DNA of 64,000 bases from Pedobacter sp. Bi126 (GTDB lineage Bacteria > Bacteroidota > Bacteroidia > Sphingobacteriales > Sphingobacteriaceae): assembly GCF_918698245.1 (NCBI RefSeq), contig NZ_CAKKMS010000002.1, forward strand, positions 930,001-994,000. Reading direction: 5' to 3'. This document shows positions 53,456 to 61,976 of this stretch, piece after piece; position 1 is the first letter of the stretch, and the number at the start of each line of letters is the position of its first letter. Below the pieces are notes generated by a model. The model was not told the origin of the DNA. It saw nothing but the letters and a program-made list of their open reading frames with translations, and made no database searches. A program made the translations under genes and the position numbers.

Positions 53456-56400
53456 TTAAAAAGTAGCACTTACACCTAAACTGTAAGTTTTAATATTGGG
53501 ATAGGAAGTTCCTGAACTTCGAGCTCCGGAACCTGTACCCCCTCCTAACTCTGGATCCCAGTATTTAAATGGGCTTATGGTGAAGAGGTTGTAGCCTATG
53601 AAATAAAGTCTGAGCCTTTGCAAACCCATAAATGCAATCGTTTCCTTTTTAAAGGTATAGCCGAAATCAAGGGTTTTAAGTCTTAGAAAACGTCCATTGA
53701 TTAAAAAATGACTATTTGTATTATAGTTTTGGTTGATATCGGCACCGTACGAAAGACGCGGATAAAAAGCATCTTGCCTTGGGTTTTGGGGAGTCCATCG
53801 ATCTAAAACATTGGCATATAAACTTCCTTTCGCCGATCCGTTTCTAAAAGGCATAAACTCATTAGCGAAATAGAAATCAACTGATGCTGTCCCCTGAAAA
53901 AATGCACCTAATGAAAAACCTTTATAGCCAAATGTTCCACCAAAACCATATAAAATCTGCGGTACCTGATCTTTACCAATGAAAGTTATATCATCGGCGT
54001 TGATGATACCATCCCCACTTAAATCTCTAAATTTCAAATCTCCCGCTTGCACTACGCCAGTTGTTCGGGCTATGGCAGGATTATCTATTTCTGCTTGTGT
54101 ATAAAATCCATCAGCAATATACCCGCTTCTTGTAAAAACAGACTGTCCTCTCGATTCCTGCCATGGAAAGGCCGGAGCAGGAGAATCATCTTCGATCACT
54201 TTATTTTTATTATAGGTGAATGTACCTTGCAGAGACATTGAAAAAGCACCGAAATTTTTATCAAAATTTCCAGTAAAATCAATTCCTTTTGCTTCTGTTT
54301 TACCTAGATTGCCCAGCAGGTTATTTCTAACGCCCACAAAATCAGGAACGCCTTTTCGTATCGTAAAAATATTCTCCCGTTTTCGGCTAAATACATCAAA
54401 CTGCAAGCTCAATGCATTGTTCCAGGTTTTAAGCTCTAAGCCCAGGTTTAAATCTTTTTCAGTTTCCCAGGTGGCATCAACAGGATAATCGGCAATATCT
54501 ATCCCTTGAAGCACATTATCTCCTCTAACCTGACCATATTGATACGCACCGGCGGTATTACCCACAGTTCCGATATAAGAAAAACGCCTTCCGCCAATGT
54601 TACTACTACCTACCGTTCCATACGAAGCTCTTAATTTTATTAACTGGAAAATCTGGTTAGCATTACCATAAAACTTTTCGTTAGAAACTACCCATCCAAC
54701 AGCATAAGAAGGAAAGAAACCATAACGTTTATCAGGTGCAAAATTTTCGGCTCCGTTATAGCCAAAAGTAACTTCGGCTAAATAACGGTCATCATAAGAA
54801 TAAGTGGCACGCCCAACTCCACCTAAACTCCGGTAAGGGATAGAGCCTATTAAATCTCCAGCTGTTGCACTTACCTTATCACTTTGGTAGTACAAGGCAA
54901 GTCCGCCCAACTTATGTTTTCCAAAAGTACGGGCATAGTTTATAGCGCCTTCTAAATAAAACTGGCGACTCCCTCCGTTTGATCTTGAAAAGGAAAGATA
55001 ATCCTGACCAGGGTTAATGCTGCTGTAAACCAGGTTACCGGCAGCATCTCTCGATGTAGCGTAGTAAGTTGTCGGCTTTTTTTCCCTGGCAAGCGTATTA
55101 GTATTGGTGGCATCAAATGAGTATAGTAAATGCGACGACAAGCCCTTAACTAGGCTGCCCAAATCTTGCGTAACCCTGATATCAGACATGATCTGGTTTT
55201 CATAAGTTGTAGAATAGCCCCTGTTGGTAAGCAATCCGTAAGAACTATATAAACCACCGCCTGTAGATAAAAAGGGCTCTCTATTATCCGGATACATTAC
55301 CGGATACAAAATTGGATATGTTCTTAGCGAATTCGCAAAAATATCACTAGTACCAGTGCCAGGATAATTTCCATTAGATATCCAGCCTTTAATCCCTAAA
55401 TCAATCGTGGTACTTTTCGTTGCTTTTAAGGTTAGAGCTGAACTGAAATTCACCCTCGAATATTTAATAGAAGAGTTATATTGCTGTAATCCATCGGTTT
55501 TAAACAAACCTGTTTCATCATAATAACCTGCAGAAACATAATAGGTAGATTTTTCGCCACCACCTCTGATGCTTAAGTTTGCTTTGCGGTTGTGGCCAAA
55601 ATCATTAAAAATTTCGTTAAACCAGTTCACATTTGGATATAAATAGGGATCTGCCTGTGTAAACGTTTTATTGATGAGGTCTTCAGAATAAATGGGATTT
55701 CCACCCCTGGTGGTATTGGCTTCGTTAGCCATTTGCATATAGGTTACACCATCTGCTGTTTCTGGTACGCGTGTAAACTGGGTAAGCCCCTGGTAGTAAT
55801 CTAAATTAATATCGGTGCGTCCGGCTTTACCTCTTTTAGTGGTGATTAAAATTACACCGTTTGCACCTCTAACGCCATAAACTGAAGTAGAAGACGCATC
55901 TTTCAAAATAGAAAAGCTCTCTATATCATTTGGATCGATGTTACTAAAAGCCCTTTCTACCCCATCGACCAAAATTAAAGGTGTGTTATTGCCCGTTGTG
56001 ATTACGCCCCTGATCCATAAATCGGCCCCATCCCTGCCAGGCTCGCCGCTTCTTTGAATACCTACCAAACCTGAAACACGGCCTGCCAAAACAGTAGAAA
56101 TATTAGCTACAGGCTGTTTTAACGATTCTACATCTAAAGTGGCCTGGGCACCCAAGGTTTCAATCTTTCTCTGTTTTTGCCCGAACGCCACAACCACAAC
56201 CTCATTTAAAGAATTGTTTACAGGCTTTAAGATAATGGTTAAATTTGTTCTTTTCTCGATCGGCACTTCCTGTGGATCGTAACCGATAAAACTGATGAGC
56301 AAGGTTGCATCTTCCGGTACTTTAATGGTAAATTCTCCATTCGGATTGGTTGCAACAGTTAATGTTCCGCCTTTAATTTTTACAGTTGCACCGGGAATGG

Positions 56401-56830
56401 CCTGGTTGGTTTCATCAAGTACCCTACCTTTTATGATAATTTCATCTTTCTGGGCAGATGGATTTGTCTTTCTTTTACGCAATACGATTGTTTTCTGTTC
56501 GATTACATAAGTAAAGGGCTGTCCTTCGAAACATTTCTCCAAAACACTTAAAAAAGGTTCGTTTATGGCCGTTAAGGTAATGGGATTGGCCGATTTAATC
56601 AGGGCATCTTCGTAATAAAAATTGTAATTGCTCTGCAAACGCAAGGCCTTTAAAACTTTATCGATAGATGCATTATTTACGCTTAAATTGATGTTTTGAG
56701 CATGGGTACTGGCATTGAGCTGTACCACAAAAGCAAACATAAAAATCAATATAAATTTCATGCGGATGAGAAATTTAAATGACATGAGGGGTTGCCCACA
56801 GCATGTAGTTGTGTTAAAAAATTTATACAT
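53456..56830 (-). CDS. SusC-family TonB-dependent transporter with STN signalling domain
   Basis: 1124 residues. The signal is at about 23-45. The STN (secretin/TonB) domain spans about 46-100 (NINLSVNNASIDKVLKALRL, ending with IEQKTIVLRKRK). A carboxypeptidase-regulatory-like domain follows (about 130-205, IIKGRVLDETNQAIPG) and then the plug (LNEVVVVAFGQKQRKIETLG) and barrel, ending KTYSLGVSATF. The STN domain is the part that contacts FecR-type anti-sigma factors, so this transporter reports substrate to the FecR/sigma pair just upstream. No TAnnTTTG box is visible in its 124-base upstream gap. Confidence 0.95.
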   Translation of the reverse strand: MYKFFNTTTCCGQPLMSFKFLIRMKFILIFMFAFVVQLNASTHAQNINLSVNNASIDKVLKALRLQSNYNFYYEDALIKSANPITLTAINEPFLSVLEKCFEGQPFTYVIEQKTIVLRKRKTNPSAQKDEIIIKGRVLDETNQAIPGATVKIKGGTLTVATNPNGEFTIKVPEDATLLISFIGYDPQEVPIEKRTNLTIILKPVNNSLNEVVVVAFGQKQRKIETLGAQATLDVESLKQPVANISTVLAGRVSGLVGIQRSGEPGRDGADLWIRGVITTGNNTPLILVDGVERAFSNIDPNDIESFSILKDASSTSVYGVRGANGVILITTKRGKAGRTDINLDYYQGLTQFTRVPETADGVTYMQMANEANTTRGGNPIYSEDLINKTFTQADPYLYPNVNWFNEIFNDFGHNRKANLSIRGGGEKSTYYVSAGYYDETGLFKTDGLQQYNSSIKYSRVNFSSALTLKATKSTTIDLGIKGWISNGNYPGTGTSDIFANSLRTYPILYPVMYPDNREPFLSTGGGLYSSYGLLTNRGYSTTYENQIMSDIRVTQDLGSLVKGLSSHLLYSFDATNTNTLAREKKPTTYYATSRDAAGNLVYSSINPGQDYLSFSRSNGGSRQFYLEGAINYARTFGKHKLGGLALYYQSDKVSATAGDLIGSIPYRSLGGVGRATYSYDDRYLAEVTFGYNGAENFAPDKRYGFFPSYAVGWVVSNEKFYGNANQIFQLIKLRASYGTVGSSNIGGRRFSYIGTVGNTAGAYQYGQVRGDNVLQGIDIADYPVDATWETEKDLNLGLELKTWNNALSLQFDVFSRKRENIFTIRKGVPDFVGVRNNLLGNLGKTEAKGIDFTGNFDKNFGAFSMSLQGTFTYNKNKVIEDDSPAPAFPWQESRGQSVFTRSGYIADGFYTQAEIDNPAIARTTGVVQAGDLKFRDLSGDGIINADDITFIGKDQVPQILYGFGGTFGYKGFSLGAFFQGTASVDFYFANEFMPFRNGSAKGSLYANVLDRWTPQNPRQDAFYPRLSYGADINQNYNTNSHFLINGRFLRLKTLDFGYTFKKETIAFMGLQRLRLYFIGYNLFTISPFKYWDPELGGGTGSGARSSGTSYPNIKTYSLGVSATF

Positions 56831-56900
56831 TTGGTTAGTAAGTTAAATGTAACTTGTGTCGAAATAGGTTTATTTGATTTGCATTTTGGCTTGTCCAATC

Positions 56901-56930
56901 GACCTGAAGTGGCTCAAAACACTTCGGGTC
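56901..56930. repeat. Hairpin between fecR and susC
   Basis: GACCTGAAGTG, an eight-base loop and CACTTCGGGTC (G-T pair allowed). T-run follows only on the plus strand (ATTTTTAA); on the minus strand, the coding direction, no T-run follows, so it is not a clear terminator for fecR. It might be an mRNA processing or stabilising hairpin. Confidence 0.5.
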
Positions 56931-56954
56931 ATTTTTAAGCCGGATGGGTAGCTG

Positions 56955-58091
56955 TTATTTCATAACAATGATCCTCCTTCCTACAATTTTAAATTTTACC
57001 GAGCCGGTTAGTTCCATTGTTTTCAGTACATCGGTAACTTTTCCAAATTTGGAAATCGTTCCGCTATAATATTGTTTTCTAAAATCCCCCTCATAATCCA
57101 CCTCAACATCGTACCACCTCGAAATCTGGTGCATGATTGTATGTAAATCGTTATGATTGAATAAGAAAAGGCCGTTTTTCCAGGCGATACTTTCAGTCGC
57201 ATCTGTCAGTATGCTCAGTTCTAAAGTCCTAGACTGGTTAGCGTTGACTACCTGATCACCCGGTCTCATCATTTTGCTTTCAGTACCTTTACTTACCAAT
57301 ACCTTTCCTTCTAATAAAGTGGTTTTGGTTTCTGTTTCATCGGGATAAGCATTGATATTGAAATGCGTACCCAATACCTGCACATCTTGTGTTTGGGTAT
57401 GTACTATAAAAGGCATTTCCTTATTTTTAGCGACTTCGAAATAAGCTTCGCCAGCCAGTTCTACGTTTCTTTTGTTCCCACTAAACACCACAGGGTATTT
57501 TAAAGATGATGAGGCATTTAACCAAACATTTGATCCATCGGGCAAAATAACTTTGTATTGGCTGCCGCGAGGGGTTTCTATCGTATTAAAGGCATTTAAA
57601 TTAGCCGCAATTCCTTTAACATCAAGCGCCTCGTAAACCAGTTCTCCTTTCGCGGTTTTTTTAATGCGGATCCCGGCAAGGCTATCTAAAAGCAAAGTTG
57701 ATGTATTTTTATCAAGCATAACCTTACGGCCATCGGCCAGGGTTAAAATGGCTTTATCGGTACCTGGCAAAATCTCTTCCACCGGGTTCGCTACTTTAGC
57801 AGTCAACTCATTCTTTGAACGAATTGTAAAATAAATCGCAATGGATGCCAAAACGACCAACACTGCTGCTGCAGCAATTGTCTTTTTAAATAACGAAAAT
57901 ACTTTGGGTTGCTTCTCTTTAGGCAGGTTGGCTGCTATTGCAGCTAAATCAGCTGTTATTTCATGTTCTGTTAGCGGCGAAGCATTAACATGATAGTCCA
58001 GGTAGGAATTTTCTACCAAAGCTTTTTCTTCTTCGGTACATTCTCCAGCAAGGTATCTTTTTAATAAATCTTTAATTTGGTCGTTTTGCAT
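56955..58091 (-). CDS. FecR family anti-sigma factor
   Basis: 378 residues. A cytosolic N-terminus (about 1-80) contains KRYLAGECTEEEKALVE, followed by a single transmembrane helix (AAAAVLVVLASIAIYFTI, about 92-109). The FecR periplasmic domain (about 170-275) has GSQYKVILPDGSNVWLNASS and AGEAYFEVAKN, and the C-terminal DUF4974/STN-like domain ends GSVKFKIVGRRIIVMK. It holds the sigma factor inactive until the SusC STN domain signals. It lies 74 bases downstream of the sigma gene. Confidence 0.95.
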   Translation of the reverse strand: MQNDQIKDLLKRYLAGECTEEEKALVENSYLDYHVNASPLTEHEITADLAAIAANLPKEKQPKVFSLFKKTIAAAAVLVVLASIAIYFTIRSKNELTAKVANPVEEILPGTDKAILTLADGRKVMLDKNTSTLLLDSLAGIRIKKTAKGELVYEALDVKGIAANLNAFNTIETPRGSQYKVILPDGSNVWLNASSSLKYPVVFSGNKRNVELAGEAYFEVAKNKEMPFIVHTQTQDVQVLGTHFNINAYPDETETKTTLLEGKVLVSKGTESKMMRPGDQVVNANQSRTLELSILTDATESIAWKNGLFLFNHNDLHTIMHQISRWYDVEVDYEGDFRKQYYSGTISKFGKVTDVLKTMELTGSVKFKIVGRRIIVMK

Positions 58092-58165
58092 GGTTTAACA
58101 GCATTAATTTCTTATGCTCATTAAACTATAGACGGGCAACTAAACCTTATAGGGTAGAAAAATAA

Positions 58166-58744
58166 TTATTTTTCGAATAAAAAAATCAAAACGAATAAAA
58201 CACCCAATCTCGGACGCATAATTTTAAGGGCATTTTGAATCTGTTTCCGTACCGTTTGTTCTGAAATACCCAGTTCGACAGCTATTTCTTTGTGGCTTAA
58301 ATGTTCTTTTCTGCTCAATTCGAAAACCTGACGCATTTTTTCGGGCAAGGCGGCAATTTCTTGTTCGATAAACTGCATCAATTGTTTATGCCTGATTAAA
58401 TGATCGGTTAAATCATTTGTGCCCTGTGTGTAGTTTTCAAGATAGGCTGCATATCCCAAAGATACATTTTGATGTGCAATATGATCTAAAATCCTGTTTC
58501 TGAGCGCTGTATATAAGTATGCTGATGGAACCGTTTTTATGATAATTTCTTGTCGTTTTACCCAAAGTGTAGTAAATAAATCCTGCACTAAATCTCTCGA
58601 CAACTCTCTATCACCTACCTTTTTGTAGGCATGAGTAAATAATAACCTGCTGTACTTACCATAAATCTCTGTATATGCGGCATGATCATCCTGTTGTAAA
58701 CGGGCGAACAGTTCTACATCTGCATCATGGCTTATTGAGGACAT
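58166..58744 (-). CDS. ECF RNA polymerase sigma factor (FecI-like, PUL-type)
   Basis: 192 residues. Region 2 is seen in AYTEIYGKYSRLLFTHAYKK and SRDLVQDLFTTLWVKR. Region 4 is seen in LPEKMRQVFELSRKEHLSHK followed by the helix-turn-helix EIAVELGISEQTVRKQIQNALK. This is a Bacteroidota FecI-type ECF factor paired with the FecR immediately downstream. It probably directs transcription of the susC-to-GH97 operon. Its own promoter is of the primary sigma type. Confidence 0.95.
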   Translation of the reverse strand: MSSISHDADVELFARLQQDDHAAYTEIYGKYSRLLFTHAYKKVGDRELSRDLVQDLFTTLWVKRQEIIIKTVPSAYLYTALRNRILDHIAHQNVSLGYAAYLENYTQGTNDLTDHLIRHKQLMQFIEQEIAALPEKMRQVFELSRKEHLSHKEIAVELGISEQTVRKQIQNALKIMRPRLGVLFVLIFLFEK

Positions 58745-58763
58745 ATATTTGGTTAGGACTAAA

Positions 58764-58793
58764 CAAATATATTAAATATTTAAAATTATCAAA
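58764..58793 (-). promoter_or_regulatory. Predicted promoter of the ECF sigma gene
   Basis: On the minus strand TTTG (58793-58790), 18 bases and TATATTTG (58771-58764), a good match to the Bacteroidota primary sigma consensus (TTTG, TAnnTTTG). The expected transcription start is within about 15 bases of the ATG at 58744. Confidence 0.75.
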
Positions 58794-58857
58794 TTAATAT
58801 AAATCGATTTAGAAGAATATAAAAGCAAGTTTAACCCCACTAAATAACTTAAAGCTA

Positions 58858-59541
58858 TTATTTAGCCAGGGCTTGAATATGTTTTAAATGTTTTTTCAAT
58901 ACAGGTAAATATTTATTGGCATATGCCTTAACATCATTATCGGTAGATTTCGATGCTTTCTCAAATAGTGCAACTGCATTTTGATGATCAACAACCATCA
59001 TCTCTACATAAGCTTTATCAAATGAAGCCCCGTTTAAATTATTTAATTTTTCAATCGCATTGGTCACCTCAGCTTCAGTAGCACCATTAGCGTTTTTTTT
59101 CGCTAGTCCGGTATTACCTGCCTCGCCTTCCGCATTTTTGGTTCGCGAGGTGTCTTTCATGTTTTCAGGTGATGAATCTACCCTGCCATCTGGTCGTAGT
59201 TCACCTTTTGGCCTACTCATTGGCAAATTTACTTTCTTAAGTTTCGCCAACGATCTCAATTCTTCATTGGCCTTAGTGTGATCATCAACCATCATCTGGC
59301 CAAATGCCTTTATCTTTTGATCTGTTGCTTTCTCTGCCGCAAGTTTCCCGGTCGATACCTCTTTCATTCCGGCAATAGCCGCCTGTTGCAAAAATTGCGC
59401 GGTGGTTAAACTATCTTGTTGATTAATGTATTCAAATGATCTTGCATAATGCCAGTCAGCTTTTGCAACCGCATTAAATGAAGTAGCTGAAATAATCATT
59501 CCCACTACTGCTATTTTCCTGGTATTGAAATGGTTTTTCAT
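58858..59541 (-). CDS. DUF4142 periplasmic protein (second copy)
   Basis: 227 residues from the ATG at 59541; a start further upstream at 59613 would add 24 residues before the signal. A Sec signal (MKNHFNTRKIAVVGMIISA, ends near AVAKA) is followed by the DUF4142 four-helix bundle: FLQQAAIAGMKEVSTGKLA, MMVDDHTKANEELRSLAK and MMVVDHQNAVALFEK. Between helices two and three lies an insert of about 50 residues rich in polar residues (about 120-170, KGELRPDGRVDSSPEN), not present in the copy at 18000. The role of the family is unknown. Confidence 0.88.
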   Translation of the reverse strand: MKNHFNTRKIAVVGMIISATSFNAVAKADWHYARSFEYINQQDSLTTAQFLQQAAIAGMKEVSTGKLAAEKATDQKIKAFGQMMVDDHTKANEELRSLAKLKKVNLPMSRPKGELRPDGRVDSSPENMKDTSRTKNAEGEAGNTGLAKKNANGATEAEVTNAIEKLNNLNGASFDKAYVEMMVVDHQNAVALFEKASKSTDNDVKAYANKYLPVLKKHLKHIQALAK

Positions 59542-59708
59542 GGTTAAGTAATTAAGGTAATGCATAAATAAAACCCCGTTAACATTTAAAAAGTTTGAGC
59601 AAATCATATCCATCTGTTAAAAACTTTACAACATCAGTGGTTTAAGATTTTAAATTTTCTATAAACTTAATCTGATCTATATCTGTTCTACTATAAAAGA
59701 CTTTTACT

Positions 59709-60020
59709 ATGGAAAATCTAGAAAACAATCAACCAGAAGAAGAAATTCAGAATATCGAACAGTTCCAGATCAACCGTTCGGAAGGAAATGCAGCCGATGG
59801 TCACCTCACTCCTGAGCCGTCCGAAGACAATGAATATACAGATGATGAAGTGCAATATGCTGATGGCGAAGGCACACAATTAAATGAAGAAATTGAAGGT
59901 CCGGAAGACGAAGAAGATGAGGATGACGAAACAGAAACGGATGACTATAACGAATCGGATATAGAAGAGCTGGATAAAGATCCGAATGCATACGATGATG
60001 AAGACAGCGAAATGTTATAA
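59709..60020 (+). CDS. Small very acidic, probably disordered protein
   Basis: 103 residues, strongly enriched in Glu and Asp (GPEDEEDEDDETETDDYNES). No motif, signal or membrane segment is found. It resembles short acidic proteins of unknown function in Bacteroidota. A terminator follows directly after the stop, which supports a real transcription unit. Its charge is opposite to that of the H1-like protein at 16165, but the two are not neighbours. Confidence 0.6.
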   Translation: MENLENNQPEEEIQNIEQFQINRSEGNAADGHLTPEPSEDNEYTDDEVQYADGEGTQLNEEIEGPEDEEDEDDETETDDYNESDIEELDKDPNAYDDEDSEML

Positions 60021-60043
60021 GCCAATTTATTCCGTTATAAAAG

Positions 60044-60074
60044 ATGCCAGGTTAACCATTATCTGGCATTTTTA
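60044..60074 (+). terminator. Terminator after the acidic protein gene
   Basis: ATGCCAG, a 12-base loop, CTGGCAT and a T-run (TTTTTATTT). On the minus strand the stem is followed by CTTTT, so it may also serve the convergent channel gene. Confidence 0.75.
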
Positions 60075-60896
60075 TTTATACAAAGAAGAGCCACAATATT
60101 TGCAAAACAAGGCATCGTTATCATGCCCTTCCCTACTACAACTCGGACAAGATTCGGGTAATTCTTTTTTCTGTCTGGCCGCAACAGCAATATCGTGGGT
60201 AATGATCCCGGTGGGCACAGCAATAATGGCATAACCGATCAACATCACTACAGAGGCAACAAATTTACCCAGTGGCGTAATGGGCGAAATATCGCCATAA
60301 CCAACGGTTGTGATGGTTACAATGGCCCAATAAATACTTTCGGGAATATTCGAAAATCCATTTTCGCGCTTTTCTACCAAATACATAATAGAACCAAGAA
60401 TTATGGTGATGGTTAAAACGGTTAACAGGAATATGCTGATTTTCCTCACACTGTTTTTCAGTGCCTGGGTTAAAAAATTAATCTCCGTTAAAAAATGGCC
60501 GAGTTTGAATATCCTGAAAACACGAAGTAGCCTTAGTGCCCTAAAAACCAGTAAAGATTGTGCACCAATAAAAAAGATACTCAGGTAAGAAGGTAACAAT
60601 GCAATCAGATCGATAATCCCTAATGGACTGAACACATAACTGATCGGTTTTCTGATACTCACCAATCTCAAAATGTATTCGACTGTGAAAAGTGCAGCGA
60701 AAATCCATTCCATAATATTAAACAGTTTGCCGTATTGCTTATGGATACCAATAACGCTATCGAGCATGACCACAATGATACTCGAAAATATGGCAATCAA
60801 TAAACCAACATCAAATGCTTTACCTGCAGGTGTATTCGATTCGTAAATAACTTCATGAAGCTTGAAACGCCAATCTTTAGGTGGATCTGATGCCAT
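60072..60896 (-). CDS. Voltage-gated potassium channel-like protein with C-terminal zinc ribbon
   Basis: 274 residues with six transmembrane segments. The voltage-sensor helix carries arginines R119, R122, R125 and R128 at every third residue (FRALRLLRVFRIFKLG), and the pore selectivity filter is TVGYGD at 197-202. This is the Kv (KvAP-like) architecture. The last 30 residues form a zinc ribbon: C250PSC253 and C265KYC268G. The cytoplasmic ribbon is an unusual addition to a short bacterial Kv channel and could sense metal or redox state or serve as an assembly domain. Monocistronic. Confidence 0.92.
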   Translation of the reverse strand: MASDPPKDWRFKLHEVIYESNTPAGKAFDVGLLIAIFSSIIVVMLDSVIGIHKQYGKLFNIMEWIFAALFTVEYILRLVSIRKPISYVFSPLGIIDLIALLPSYLSIFFIGAQSLLVFRALRLLRVFRIFKLGHFLTEINFLTQALKNSVRKISIFLLTVLTITIILGSIMYLVEKRENGFSNIPESIYWAIVTITTVGYGDISPITPLGKFVASVVMLIGYAIIAVPTGIITHDIAVAARQKKELPESCPSCSREGHDNDALFCKYCGSSLYK

Positions 60897-60930
60897 GGAA
60901 ATGGTTTAAATATGATTAAAGGTAAAGAAA

Positions 60931-61782
60931 TTAACCGTTTACCACTTCTCCACCATTTACATGGATTACCTGTCCGGTAATAAATGAAGCATCGTCTGAT
61001 GCCAGGAAGACATAGGATGGCCCAAGTTCTGAGGGTTGACCAGCCCTTTCCATGGCTGTTTCAGATCCAAATGACTTAATCTTTTCTTCATCAAAAGTAG
61101 ATACAATGAGTGGTGTCCACACAGGTCCCGGTGCCACAGCGTTTACCCGAATACCTGCTTTGGCTAAATTAGTTGCCAGTGAACGTGTAAAAGAAGTTAT
61201 TGCGCCTTTTGTTGAAGAGTAATCGATCAGATTTGGCGAAGAACGATAAGCCGTTACCGAGGTGGTATTGATAATGGTATCACCTGCCTGAAAATATTCC
61301 AATACCTCGTGCGCAAAGTAAAAATAGCCAAATATGTTAGTACGGAAGGTATCTTCCAACTGTTTATCATCGATTTTTTTGGGATCTTTCTGCGGAACCT
61401 GCATGCCCGCATTATTGACCAAAATATTGATCTTTCCAAACTCTTTAACTGTTGTTTCTACTGCTTTTCTACAAAATGAAGGATTTTTGACATCTCCTTT
61501 AATCAACAAACAATTTTTGCCTTCAGCTTCAACCATTTTTTGAGTTTCTATCGCATCAACGTCTTCGTCCAGATAAACTATAGCAACGTTGGCACCTTCC
61601 CTTGCAAAATGAACGGCTACCGAACGACCAATGCCACTATCTCCACCGGTAATTAGGGCAACCTTATCATCCAGTTTCCCTGCTCCCTTATAGTTTGCTT
61701 TAATTACTTCAGGTTTTGGATCCATCTTTGCCTCTATTCCTGGTTGTTTGTTTTGTTTGGCAGGTGTTTTTTGAGTTTTCAT
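60931..61782 (-). CDS. SDR family oxidoreductase (YghA-like)
   Basis: 283 residues from the ATG at 61782; the GTG at 61809 would add nine residues. The first 40 residues are a polar extension. The dinucleotide motif is GGDSGIGRSVAVHFAREG, with NNAGMQ, catalytic serine in INTTSVTAY and the YSSTKGA triad segment. The end (VFLASDDASFITGQVIHVNG) is standard for classical SDRs. The KQPGIEAKMDPKPEV prefix is typical of the YghA/YhdF group, glucose dehydrogenase or aldehyde reductase-like, often induced by stress. Cofactor NADP(H) probable. Confidence 0.9.
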   Translation of the reverse strand: MKTQKTPAKQNKQPGIEAKMDPKPEVIKANYKGAGKLDDKVALITGGDSGIGRSVAVHFAREGANVAIVYLDEDVDAIETQKMVEAEGKNCLLIKGDVKNPSFCRKAVETTVKEFGKINILVNNAGMQVPQKDPKKIDDKQLEDTFRTNIFGYFYFAHEVLEYFQAGDTIINTTSVTAYRSSPNLIDYSSTKGAITSFTRSLATNLAKAGIRVNAVAPGPVWTPLIVSTFDEEKIKSFGSETAMERAGQPSELGPSYVFLASDDASFITGQVIHVNGGEVVNG

Positions 61783-61976
61783 CGTTTCTTTTGTCAAATT
61801 AAGTTCCACAATACTGCCAATTAAACAAGAATGGCATCTTCAAAGTTTTAAGAAATTCAACCATCTCCGTTAAAACTTAAACCAATTTAACTTAATATTT
61901 TGCTCATATTCCATCATTTTGAAAGGATATACCTCAGTAAATTAGACCTTTAAATGCTAACCAAAAGAAACCGAAA

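Noticed and set aside
36154..58744. GH92 as a member of the large polysaccharide locus
   Set aside because: It is separated by about 4 kb with mnmA, a response regulator and azoR between, and has its own terminator; a shared substrate is possible but not a shared operon.
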